A DNA stretch of 11,417 bases from an uncultured Oxalobacter sp. GTDB lineage: Bacteria; Pseudomonadota; Gammaproteobacteria; Burkholderiales; Burkholderiaceae_D. The notes beneath the pieces were generated by a model. It was not told where the DNA came from and made no database searches. It saw only the letters and a program-made list of their open reading frames with translations. Shown one piece after another: positions 1 through 6,951 of this stretch (position 1 is its first letter; each line of letters opens with the position of its first letter). The DNA is taken from NCBI GenBank assembly GCA_905202055.1, contig CAJKQK010000067.1:1-11417 (forward strand), in the 5' to 3' direction. The translations under genes and the position numbers were made by a program.

Positions 1-25
1 CATTTAAACGTTGCCAGTCTGCGGC

Positions 26-253
26 CTATAAGTCATCCGGGTCAACACCGAAATGGGTAACATCTTCCATGCCGGTTTTGGACTGGAGGGCTTTTTACTC
101 CTGTTCGATCTTTTTCTCCTGCTCATCCATCCAGCTTTTTCGTCAGGGTTGATGCTGGCGGACAACATGTCGCCGATGGTTTCGCCCCATTTTTCCGGTC
201 TGTTGAATAAGTTTTTTCCCGTTTCGAACCAGTCCGTAACGGTCCCTTTCCAT
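26..253 (-). pseudogene. Decayed small gene of about 75 codons, family not recognised
   Basis: A strong ribosome binding site (GGGAGGG, 262-268) lies 8 bases before an ATG at 253-251. No single frame then carries the coding character. From about 248 to 140 the convincing frame reads as soluble protein (TVTDWFETGKNLF, then RPEKWGETIGDMLSAS, then INPDEK), but it is offset from the ATG. At an A-run near 137-141 the good frame shifts to one reading SWMDEQEKKIEQE. That frame hits TAA at 97-95 and continues as KALQSKTGMEDVTHFGVDPDDL (given here as a frame description, KALQSKTGMED + VTHFGVDPDDL) to TAG at 28-26. Remaining in the first frame instead gives a basic, AGG/AGA-rich tail that does not look coding. 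One indel near the start, one in the A-run and one nonsense change would explain it. Function is unknown, and it could also be a chance reading or hold sequencing errors. Confidence 0.4.
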
Positions 254-295
254 AAAAAATGCCCTCCCGGGATAAATGTCAGCAAGGCATGGCAT

Positions 296-321
296 AAAAA
301 AAGCCTCTCGTGAGGAGAGGC
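296..321 (-). terminator. Intrinsic terminator, distal of a tandem pair
   Basis: On the minus strand a perfect 7-bp stem (GCCTCTC/GAGAGGC, plus positions 303-309 and 315-321) with a 5-base loop is followed directly by seven T residues (A at 296-302 on the plus strand). The plus-strand reading has no T tract after the stem, so it acts on minus-strand transcription, that is, on the permease/Fe-S gene unit ending at 412. Confidence 0.85.
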
Positions 322-325
322 CATG

Positions 326-345
326 AAAAAAGGCGCAAACGCGCC
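326..345 (-). terminator. Intrinsic terminator, proximal of a tandem pair
   Basis: On the minus strand a 5-bp GC-only stem (GGCGC/GCGCC, plus positions 332-336 and 341-345) with a 4-base loop is followed by six T residues (A at 326-331 on the plus strand). It lies about 65 bases past the stop codon of the gene at 412-1065 and four bases before the second terminator, which backs it up. Confidence 0.75.
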
Positions 346-387
346 CTCTTCTTTCATATACCGAAAAACCGGTCATCGGTCAGCTAT

Positions 388-412
388 GGCACACCGGAAA
401 TGTCCGGGTGCC
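388..412 (-). other. Stem-loop touching a stop codon
   Basis: GGCAC-A-CCGGA and TCCGG-GTGCC form a 10-bp stem with one bulged A and a 4-base AATG loop. On the minus strand it overlaps the last base of the TAG stop (414-412) of the CCG-domain gene. No T run follows, so it is not an intrinsic terminator by itself. It could protect the 3' end of the mRNA after processing at the two terminators downstream. That role is inferred. Confidence 0.45.
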
Positions 413-1065
413 TACAATCGGGCCGTGATCAGGTCCATCATGTGGACGGCATCCACGCCACCAAGCCTCAGTCCGTGGAGGCATCCCGTGCAATAGCAGA
501 CGACTTTGTCGGTCGTGAACTGTTTGCCGTGTTCCTGCATTTTCTTTTCCTGCTCTTCAGCCGGTACGGGGATGAATTTCCCACTTGCATTTTTGATGAA
601 ACGGACAGGGGCAAATCGGGAATAACGGGGAGACTGGGTTTTCATGAGGGATGAACCGCAGAAACCGGTTTTTTCGAAATTCATTTCCATTTCGACGATT
701 TCAACGTTCATGCGCTGCAAAATACGTCGTACCGCATCCTGCAGGGGCCGGTTGTCGAAGGATCTCCAGCAGTCCTGTACCGTTATCCTGTCACTGCCGC
801 AATCGGGCCAGGGAAAGGCATCGTCGTTTTCAAGTATTTCCCAGATGGAGAGAGAACGGTTTTTCGGGGTGTATTCCTGAATGAAGGCGCTACAGGTCGG
901 ACAGACGAAAATGGCGGTATCCCCTGCTGTCAGCGTGTCAAGTCCGGTGCTGCAGCAGCCGGTTTGCCGGATGCCATGCTGGCGGATCAGGTATTGACGG
1001 ATTTTACGGCTGTTTACCCGTGAATGGATCGTGTATTTGCAGCCCGGAAAATAGACCGTGGACAT
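412..1065 (-). CDS. Cysteine-rich CCG-domain (heterodisulfide reductase-like) Fe-S protein
   Basis: This 217-residue protein begins with the FPGCK signature typical of cysteine-rich CCG domains (HdrB, GlcF, LutA/LldE relatives). The first module has C9, the C37-C38 pair and C55-x2-C58 (CPTC). A second, weaker module has C99 (DCW, where relatives have the DPCH-like motif), FCG at 135-137 in place of CCG, and C192-x2-C195 (CTGC). The segment between C136 and C192 is longer than usual and highly charged (about 169-187). Such modules bind [4Fe-4S] clusters and serve in disulfide or redox electron transfer; the partner here is unknown. There is no signal peptide or membrane segment, so it is probably cytoplasmic. 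Its ATG shares one base with the TAA of the upstream permease gene, and AGGAG at 1073-1077 supplies the ribosome site. It is the last gene before the tandem terminators. Confidence 0.8.
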   Translation of the reverse strand: MSTVYFPGCKYTIHSRVNSRKIRQYLIRQHGIRQTGCCSTGLDTLTAGDTAIFVCPTCSAFIQEYTPKNRSLSIWEILENDDAFPWPDCGSDRITVQDCWRSFDNRPLQDAVRRILQRMNVEIVEMEMNFEKTGFCGSSLMKTQSPRYSRFAPVRFIKNASGKFIPVPAEEQEKKMQEHGKQFTTDKVVCYCTGCLHGLRLGGVDAVHMMDLITARL

Positions 1066-2003
1066 TATTTTTCTCCTGTTTTGACTCGCTCGATTTCTTT
1101 TTCTATTGTAGTGATATTTTTACTTTGTGTGACGAGATATACGCCGGAGAAGATGAAAATGACGGCGATTGTTTTCAGGAGAGTAAAGCTGTCCATCCCC
1201 CAGAGGATCGCCACGACGGCAGCGGCTATTGGCTGGATGTAGTTGTACATGCTGACGACGGTCGGCCTCAATCGCTTCTGCCCTATCGAAACGAGCAGGT
1301 AACTGATGAAGGTGCCCCCTACGACGACGAAGGCGATTCCGCCGATGGTTCGCCATTCGACGGCCGTCCAGTCGATTGCCAGTATTTTGCCGTATGTGAA
1401 CGGCAAAACCGACATGGCCGAGCCGGTGAACATCCATTTCATGATCGTGATCGGCGAATACCGGTTGATCAGTCCGCGGAAAAAGACGAGATAGATGGAA
1501 AAACAAAGCTGTGCCGTCAGGCACAACAGGTCGCCCCGGATATTGCTGGCGTTACCGTTGGCGAGTTGCCGGCCACTCATGACGAGCAGGATGGCTCCGG
1601 TCGCGCCGAAGATGATGCCGACGATTTTTTTGCCGGTGACCGGTTCTTTCAGGTAAAAGGCGGCGATGATCAGGGTCAGGATCGGCAGGCTGGTCGTGAT
1701 GATCGACGCGTCAATCGGCGAGGTCATGGACACGCCGAAGATGAAAGAACCCTGATTGAAGACAATGGCGGTCTGGGACGCGAGAAAGAAAAGACCCAGG
1801 TCTTTCCAGCTGACGGGTTCCCTCTTTCGGAAAAAGGAGATTGTCCAGAACAGGATGGCCGCGCCCAGTATCCGGAAGTCCGTCATGACCATCGGGCTGA
1901 TGACACCGGCTGCCATGACCATTTTGGCGACCGGCGACATGATGCCCCACATGGCGTTGGCCCCGAACATGGCGGCGTGACCGGTCAGTTTTTCGGGCTT
2001 CAT
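1065..2003 (-). CDS. DMT superfamily transporter, EamA family
   Basis: This 312-residue inner-membrane protein shows the usual ten hydrophobic segments in two EamA repeats (about residues 10-140 and 160-295). Typical signatures are NAMWGIMSPVAK near the N terminus, an FRILGAA segment in TM2 and a GSFIFGVSMTSPIDASII stretch where TM3 leads into TM4, repeated in weaker form in the second half. The C terminus is a short charged cytoplasmic tail (EKEIERVKTGEK). The family exports or imports small metabolites such as amino acids and nucleobases, and the substrate cannot be read from sequence. Its start lies 4 bases after the stop of the AEC permease gene, with no good Shine-Dalgarno sequence, which points to translational coupling. 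Its stop codon overlaps the start of the Fe-S protein gene. Confidence 0.88.
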   Translation of the reverse strand: MKPEKLTGHAAMFGANAMWGIMSPVAKMVMAAGVISPMVMTDFRILGAAILFWTISFFRKREPVSWKDLGLFFLASQTAIVFNQGSFIFGVSMTSPIDASIITTSLPILTLIIAAFYLKEPVTGKKIVGIIFGATGAILLVMSGRQLANGNASNIRGDLLCLTAQLCFSIYLVFFRGLINRYSPITIMKWMFTGSAMSVLPFTYGKILAIDWTAVEWRTIGGIAFVVVGGTFISYLLVSIGQKRLRPTVVSMYNYIQPIAAAVVAILWGMDSFTLLKTIAVIFIFSGVYLVTQSKNITTIEKEIERVKTGEK

Positions 2004-2007
2004 GGTG

Positions 2008-2934
2008 TCAGAGGATGGTCAGCCAGACGGACAGGGTCAGGATACCCAGAACAGTCGTCAGGAAAATGGTTCGGGAGGCGATCCCTCCGCCCTTTCCATA
2101 CAGTTCGGCCAGCATGAACGGGCCGGTTCCGGTCGGAAGTGCCGAGAGGATGACGGCAGACTTCGCCCAGAGGGGTGGCATGTTGAAGACGTGGAAGGCG
2201 AAGTACCATGCGATCAGCGGCTGCGCGACCAGTTTCAGGATGACGAGCTCGATGGCGACGGCGGAGCTGGAACTTTCCTGTCGCTGGGCGAGGAACAGGC
2301 CTGTGGCAACCAGTGCGCACGGGCTGGCGGCTCCTCCCAGGAGCTTGATCGACTGAAGCACGCCGTGTGGCAGTTGCAGGCCTGTGGCGCAAAAGGCTCC
2401 GGCAAGGACGGGTGCGGCAATCAACGGGTTTTTGCACAGGGAGACGCCGACGTTTTTCAGGGTTGCCCAGACGCTTTTCCCTGACTGGGAACTGGCTTCG
2501 ATGAAGACGATGGACACGGCAAAGTTGGCCGAAACGGTCAGGATGGCGGCGACCATGGCAGGTCCCAGTTTGTCGGCTCCGAATGTCAGCGCGCAAAGTG
2601 GCAGCCCGATGTAGCCGGTATTGGCGTACGATGCGGAAGTCGCGTCGATGGTGGCCGAGGTCAGGTTTTTCGTTTTGAGCCAGTGAAAGGCCAGTACGGC
2701 AAAAAAGATGATGAAGACACCGAGTTCGAAGGCATAAAAGAATTCAGGCTGGTACAGTTCGCTCCATGTGCTGTTGACCATGACGTCGATCATGAGGGCA
2801 GGAAGTGCCAGATAGACGACAAAGCGGTTCAGCTCGGTACAGGCATTCGTTGAAAGCACGTTTCGCCTGCGCAGGACATACCCCGCGATGATGAGCGCAA
2901 AAACAGGCAAAACGATATTGGCGATGGCAAGCAT
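2008..2934 (-). CDS. AEC-family permease (auxin efflux carrier/MdcF-like)
   Basis: The protein is 308 residues from the chosen start and is an all-membrane transporter of the AEC family (Mem_trans fold, about ten helices in two inverted halves). Diagnostic stretches are the N-terminal NIVLPVFALIIAGY, the central SYANTGYIGLPL (the TG-x-x-G-L-P-L hallmark crossing region) and the C-terminal LPTGTGPFMLAELYG. Characterised bacterial relatives move small carboxylates such as malonate or malate, so a carboxylate substrate is likely but unproven. An ATG six codons upstream (2952) is in frame, but it sits in the tail of the hairpin at 2953-2974. Family members normally begin at the methionine chosen here. 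Neither start has a good Shine-Dalgarno sequence. It is the first of three tightly packed genes. Confidence 0.88.
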   Translation of the reverse strand: MLAIANIVLPVFALIIAGYVLRRRNVLSTNACTELNRFVVYLALPALMIDVMVNSTWSELYQPEFFYAFELGVFIIFFAVLAFHWLKTKNLTSATIDATSASYANTGYIGLPLCALTFGADKLGPAMVAAILTVSANFAVSIVFIEASSQSGKSVWATLKNVGVSLCKNPLIAAPVLAGAFCATGLQLPHGVLQSIKLLGGAASPCALVATGLFLAQRQESSSSAVAIELVILKLVAQPLIAWYFAFHVFNMPPLWAKSAVILSALPTGTGPFMLAELYGKGGGIASRTIFLTTVLGILTLSVWLTIL

Positions 2935-2952
2935 AAATTTCAGGCAAAACAT

Positions 2953-2975
2953 AAAGCCACCCGAAGGTGGCTTTT
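2953..2975 (-). terminator. Hairpin terminator or attenuator between the glcG-like and permease genes
   Basis: A perfect 9-bp stem (AAAGCCACC/GGTGGCTTT, 2953-2961 and 2966-2974) carries a very stable C(UUCG)G tetraloop on the minus strand. On that strand only TTT and then ATG follow, so termination is likely partial, letting some transcription run into the permease genes. On the plus strand the stem runs into TTTT, so it could also block opposing transcription. It starts 15 bases after the stop codon of the glcG-like gene. Confidence 0.6.
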
Positions 2976-2990
2976 CAGTCCGGTTAACAT

Positions 2991-3398
2991 TCAGTTCGTC
3001 AGTGCGTTGACTCCCGCTTTGGCAATTTGCGCATCCTCTGCGGCCCTGACTCCCGATACACCGACTGCGCCGACGCAGACTCCGTCCAGGATGACAGGAA
3101 TGCCGCCTTCAAGCATGCCGTCGATTGCCGGAGCCGACAGAAAGGCCGTACGTCCTCCATTGATCATATCCTCGAAAACCCTGCTTTCCCTGCCGCCCAG
3201 TGCAGCCGTTTTTGCCTTGGCCGTGCAAATGTGTGCCGAGAGGGGTGCCGCATTGTCCATGCGCTGGAAATAAAGCGGATGACCGCCGTCATCGACGACG
3301 GCAATGGATACGATCCAGCCGTTTTTTACGGCTTCCTTTTCGGCGGCACAAGCCATTTTTCTGGCATCGTCCAGAGTCAGTACAGGTTTTGTTTTCAT
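2991..3398 (-). CDS. GlcG/HbpS family (DUF336) heme-binding-like protein
   Basis: At 135 residues this is the full usual length of the small single-domain GlcG/HbpS family. Typical features are the opening LTLDDARKMACAAE helix, the strand IVSIAVVDDGGHPLYFQRMD, the TAKAKTAA helix and the glycine-rich end GGIPVILDGVCVGAVGVSG. Relatives include GlcG of the E. coli glycolate operon and the Streptomyces heme-binding HbpS; in most members the function is unknown. There is no signal peptide, so it is probably cytoplasmic. AGGAG at 3404-3408 lies 5 bases before the ATG. It is the promoter-proximal gene of the minus-strand unit and is divergent from recC. A link to two-carbon or dicarboxylic acid metabolism through the neighbouring AEC permease is a guess from context. 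Confidence 0.87.
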   Translation of the reverse strand: MKTKPVLTLDDARKMACAAEKEAVKNGWIVSIAVVDDGGHPLYFQRMDNAAPLSAHICTAKAKTAALGGRESRVFEDMINGGRTAFLSAPAIDGMLEGGIPVILDGVCVGAVGVSGVRAAEDAQIAKAGVNALTN

Positions 3399-3465
3399 GT
3401 TCGCTCCTGGTCAGAGTTTGATAAACGGCATCTTTTTGTGGAAGAAACCGTCTGCTTTTACGTCA

Positions 3466-3498
3466 ATTGTACGATATGACGGCACGAGGTTGTACAAT
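3466..3498. repeat. Paired TTGTAC sites in the divergent intergenic region, possible operator
   Basis: TTGTACGA (3467-3474) and the perfect 8-base palindrome TTGTACAA (3490-3497) lie in the same orientation 23 bases apart, about two helical turns. The outer edges also form an inverted repeat, ATTGTAC (3466-3472) and GTACAAT (3492-3498). Each strand therefore carries a TACAAT hexamer resembling a -10 box, but at the symmetric distance the partner TTGTAC would be 20 bases away, which is too far for a standard sigma-70 promoter. Palindromes of this kind are bound by several GntR/FadR-type regulators. It may control the glcG-like unit, recC or both. Confidence 0.35.
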
Positions 3499-3591
3499 CC
3501 GGGAAGGATTTGTTTGTCAAGGCCGACAGCATACTCCTGTTTTCATGTCTGGCGGCAATGATTTTTCAAGGAAAGGCCTGTACGCTATCGC

Positions 3592-6500
3592 ATGCTGAAT
3601 CTGAATCTGTCCAATCGTTTCGAGGATCTTCTGGCAGTTCTGTTGAAGAACCTGCATTTCTCTCCCGCTTCGGTTTTCGAACCGGAACGGATCATCATGC
3701 CAAGCGCGGCGGTAAAGCGCTGCCTGACGATGGCGATTGCCGATACTTTCGGGGTCTGTGCCAATGTGGAGTTTTCCTTTCTGGCACAGTGGCTGTGGCG
3801 ACAGGTCGGGCATCTCGTTCCTGTCCAGAAAACTTCCCCCTTTTCTTCCACCGTGCTGGTCTGGCGGATTCTGCGCCTGTTGCAGGAACCCGGCTTTGCC
3901 GATCCTTACCCGCGGCTTGTGGCCTATTTGTCGTCCTGCGACGAGGTCATGCGTTACGATCTTGCCGCCCGGCTGGCGGCGCTGATGGAACAGTACGTCA
4001 TTTACCGTCCTGACTGGCTGTCGGCCTGGGCCAGAGGCGAACGCGTCGATATTGTACCTGCCGACCATAAAAAATTCGGTACGGTTGAAAGCGACCAGTG
4101 CTGGCAGGCTGCCTTGTGGCGCCGGATTGCCGAAGAGACCGGGACACAGGAAAAACAGCCTGTCGAGCTTTTCTTCGAGGCGTTGTCTGACGATAGTGAA
4201 AAGGCGGCATCCCGGCTGGATGCGCGCATTCATCTGTTTTGCGAACCATCCATCGCGCCGCAATACATCGATATGCTTGAACGGCTTGGCCACCTGATCG
4301 ATATCGAGCTCTATGTCCTGAATCCCTGCCGTGAATACTGGTTCGATATCGTCGATCCCCGGCGGCTCGCGTATCTGGCAAGCCGTCAGAAAGACCTCTA
4401 CCACGAAACGGGAAACGCCTTGCTCGCCTCTTGGGGAAAACAGACGAAGGCATCGCTCGAATCGATGCTTGACCGGCTGGGCGCCATCGAACAGGAAAAC
4501 GGGGATTTCATATCGAACGCGGAACTGGGTGTGCCTGAAACGCTGCTGTCGCGTTTGCAGGACGCCATTCTGGATTTGCGCGAACCGGAACCGGCTTCGC
4601 TGTCCCATCTGGGCGATGACGGCAGTATCCGTATTCATGTTGCCCATTCCCTGACGCGTGAAATCGAAATCCTTCACGACCAGTTGCTCCTTCGTTTTGC
4701 ATCGGACGATCCGCCTGCCCCGGACAGGATTCTGGTGGTGGCGCCCGATCTGGATGCCGCCGCACCGATGATCGAGGCGGTATTTTCCAGCCATAACACC
4801 CATCATGCACGGATTCCCTACATGATTACCGGCCTCTCCGGCAACCGGATCAATCCGGTGGCACGTGCCCTGCTCGATTTGCTGGCGCTGGCGTCTTCCC
4901 GTTTTTCGGCTTCGGATGTGATCGATTTGCTGATGCAGCCGGTCATCGGGAAGACTTTCGGGTTTGACGGCGACCTGAGAACCCTGCGGAACTGGTTTGC
5001 CGACGCGGGAATCTGCTGGGGACTGGATGGTGCGCACAAGGCAGAATTCGACTTGCCGGAAGAAGACAGCCACAGTTTTCACGACGGGATGCACCGTCTT
5101 TTTCTGGCTTACGCGTTGCCGGATGGCGAACAAAGGCCTTTCGCGAATCGCTTGCCTGCCGGTAGCCCGTCAGGATCCCAGGCTGTGGCATTGGGCCAGC
5201 TCTGGCAATTTATCAGTGGCCTGCGGCATTTGAAGCGGGAACTGTCCAGGCCGAAGACAGCGGATGGCTGGATGCAGACGTTTTTCGATGTCCTGGAGTC
5301 TTTTCTGACGGTTCCACCTGACATGATCGACAGCGATCGTGACGTCCGTTCGTGCATAGGCGACTGGCATACCGCGATGGCGGAAGGCAGCCCTGCACTG
5401 GAAACCGGATTTGCGATCGCCCGCCATGCCCTGGAGCGGGCGCTGGAGGGCTCCGGACAAGGGAGTGTTCCCGCAGGGACCGTGACGTTTGCGCCGATGG
5501 ACAGTTTGCGCAATCTCCCTTTCGACCATATTTATGTCATCGGGCTGGACGATGGGGTTTTTCCGGCTGACAGGCATCCTGAAGAATTCGATTTGATTGG
5601 CGTCGCCCCACGTAAAAGCGACAAGTTGCCGCGGGAATCGGACAGGAATGTTTTTCTGGACCTGCTTCTCTCGGCCAGAAAGTCTCTCTATCTGAGTTAT
5701 TCGGGCAAAAATATCCGTGACAATTCCGCAAAACCGCCTTCCATTCTGGTTTCCGAACTCATCAAGACGTTAAAGCCGGCTCTGGCCGTATCGAACGATC
5801 CGGCGGATCTTGCCGCGGCTCTACGGATGCTGGTCATTGAACATCCCCTTGCCGCCTTTTCCACCGATTATTTCAATGGCAGGGGCGATCACCGGCTGGT
5901 GAGTTTTCGTGCCGACCTGTGTGAAGCGCAAAAGATACGGCAGCGAAGGCTGCAGGTGAGACAGGAGGAAGATGCGACTCTTGCCGTTTCATCTGTGACG
6001 GCGACAGAAGACAGCGACGATGACACGGTAACGGACAAGTCATTTCCTTTTTTTACCACGCCTCTTCAAAAACCGGACACGATCTGGCAGGAAGTCACTC
6101 TTGAACAGCTCGTCCGTTTTTTCAGCCATCCCGCCCGTTATCTTCTCGGGCAGCGCCTTGGTATCCGGTTTTCAACGAAGGAAGAGGAGTTGCCTTCGGC
6201 TGAACCGTTTACGATTGACCGTCAAAACCGCCGCCGACTCGCCCAAAGGCTGTTGCCGCTTTTTCTTGAAGGCCGTGATGACGAGTCTGTCCGTCTGGCA
6301 GCGTTTGCCGGAAATGATTTTCCCCCTGGACAGATGGGCAAAAACTGGATGGAACAGGAACTGATGGAACTGGCGGCTTTTGCAAAAACGGCAATGTCGG
6401 ACTTGCAGCAGGATACGGTCGCCCCGGTGACAGGCCATCTTGAATTCATGATCGGCGGCGAAGCCTGGCGCTTGTCGGGTGCGCTGACGGAATTGAGGCA

Positions 6501-6951
6501 GAACGGCCTTATCAGGCTTCGTTACGATAACGGCAACGCATGGGATTATCTGGCCGGCTGGATCGAACACCTGTTTTTGAATGCCATCGTTGTCGAGGGC
6601 ATCACTCCCCATTCGGTATGGCATTACAAAAACGAAAGTCTCCGGCTGGGCGCTTACGGCGAGGCGAAAAACCGGCTGGACGAATTGCTGGAAATTTACC
6701 GGGCAGGATTGTTGGCACCGATCCATTTTTTCCCGCGTTCCTCATGGGAATTTGTGGCGTCAAATGACAGTATGAACAAGGCAAAAGGCGCGTGGATTCA
6801 TGCACAGAACGCCAATGGCGGCGAACATGCCGAACGCTACACGCAATTGGCGATGCGCGGAGTGGGCAATCCGCTGGACAAGGATTTCATTGAATTGTCG
6901 AAACGGGTTTTCGCTCCGCTGTATGGTTTTCTGAAGGGAGAAATCTCATGA
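3592..6951 (+). CDS. recC: RecBCD subunit RecC (exonuclease V gamma chain)
   Basis: The 1119-residue protein matches RecC in length and along its whole course. It has an N-terminal SNRFEDLL and FEPE segment, the YRPDWL motif near 138-143, LNPCREYW, the EIEILHDQLL motif, and APMDSLRNLPFDHIYVIGLDDGVFP (described here as APMDSLRN + LPFDHIYVIGLDDGVFP, from about 634). The C-terminal nuclease-like domain starts after an acidic linker around residue 800-820. RecC holds the complex together, splits the strands with its pin and scans the 3' strand for Chi; its own helicase and nuclease folds are inactive. Compared with E. coli, several Chi-contact positions differ: P37 for Q38, A39 for T40, R43 for Q44, F63 for L64, A130 for D133 and E133 for D136, while W69 and R139 are kept. 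ATG at 3592 is the only start after an in-frame TGA at 3559; the purine-rich AAGGAAAGG (3568-3576) is 15 bases away, unusually far. The stop overlaps recB by ATGA. Confidence 0.97.
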   Translation: MLNLNLSNRFEDLLAVLLKNLHFSPASVFEPERIIMPSAAVKRCLTMAIADTFGVCANVEFSFLAQWLWRQVGHLVPVQKTSPFSSTVLVWRILRLLQEPGFADPYPRLVAYLSSCDEVMRYDLAARLAALMEQYVIYRPDWLSAWARGERVDIVPADHKKFGTVESDQCWQAALWRRIAEETGTQEKQPVELFFEALSDDSEKAASRLDARIHLFCEPSIAPQYIDMLERLGHLIDIELYVLNPCREYWFDIVDPRRLAYLASRQKDLYHETGNALLASWGKQTKASLESMLDRLGAIEQENGDFISNAELGVPETLLSRLQDAILDLREPEPASLSHLGDDGSIRIHVAHSLTREIEILHDQLLLRFASDDPPAPDRILVVAPDLDAAAPMIEAVFSSHNTHHARIPYMITGLSGNRINPVARALLDLLALASSRFSASDVIDLLMQPVIGKTFGFDGDLRTLRNWFADAGICWGLDGAHKAEFDLPEEDSHSFHDGMHRLFLAYALPDGEQRPFANRLPAGSPSGSQAVALGQLWQFISGLRHLKRELSRPKTADGWMQTFFDVLESFLTVPPDMIDSDRDVRSCIGDWHTAMAEGSPALETGFAIARHALERALEGSGQGSVPAGTVTFAPMDSLRNLPFDHIYVIGLDDGVFPADRHPEEFDLIGVAPRKSDKLPRESDRNVFLDLLLSARKSLYLSYSGKNIRDNSAKPPSILVSELIKTLKPALAVSNDPADLAAALRMLVIEHPLAAFSTDYFNGRGDHRLVSFRADLCEAQKIRQRRLQVRQEEDATLAVSSVTATEDSDDDTVTDKSFPFFTTPLQKPDTIWQEVTLEQLVRFFSHPARYLLGQRLGIRFSTKEEELPSAEPFTIDRQNRRRLAQRLLPLFLEGRDDESVRLAAFAGNDFPPGQMGKNWMEQELMELAAFAKTAMSDLQQDTVAPVTGHLEFMIGGEAWRLSGALTELRQNGLIRLRYDNGNAWDYLAGWIEHLFLNAIVVEGITPHSVWHYKNESLRLGAYGEAKNRLDELLEIYRAGLLAPIHFFPRSSWEFVASNDSMNKAKGAWIHAQNANGGEHAERYTQLAMRGVGNPLDKDFIELSKRVFAPLYGFLKGEIS

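Noticed and set aside
53..313. Hydrophobic plus-strand frame of 86 codons that could suggest a small membrane protein
   Set aside because: The hydrophobic stretch is the complement of a Lys/Glu-rich segment of the opposite strand, no ribosome site precedes it, and it ends in the terminator stem.
4..357. Uninterrupted minus-strand frame of 117 codons at the left end
   Set aside because: Its first third runs through both tandem terminators and its last third uses rare AGG/AGA codons while another frame looks coding; only the middle part is believable, so it is given as a decayed gene.
1020..2117. Open frame of 365 codons on the plus strand
   Set aside because: It is antisense to the EamA permease gene and the start of the next; the translation is almost all Asp, Gly, Arg and His, a typical shadow of a hydrophobic gene.
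3517..5133. Long open frame of 538 codons on the minus strand
   Set aside because: It lies antisense to recC, which is unmistakable by homology; its translation is rich in Arg, Gln and Gly with no recognisable domain, as expected of a shadow frame.
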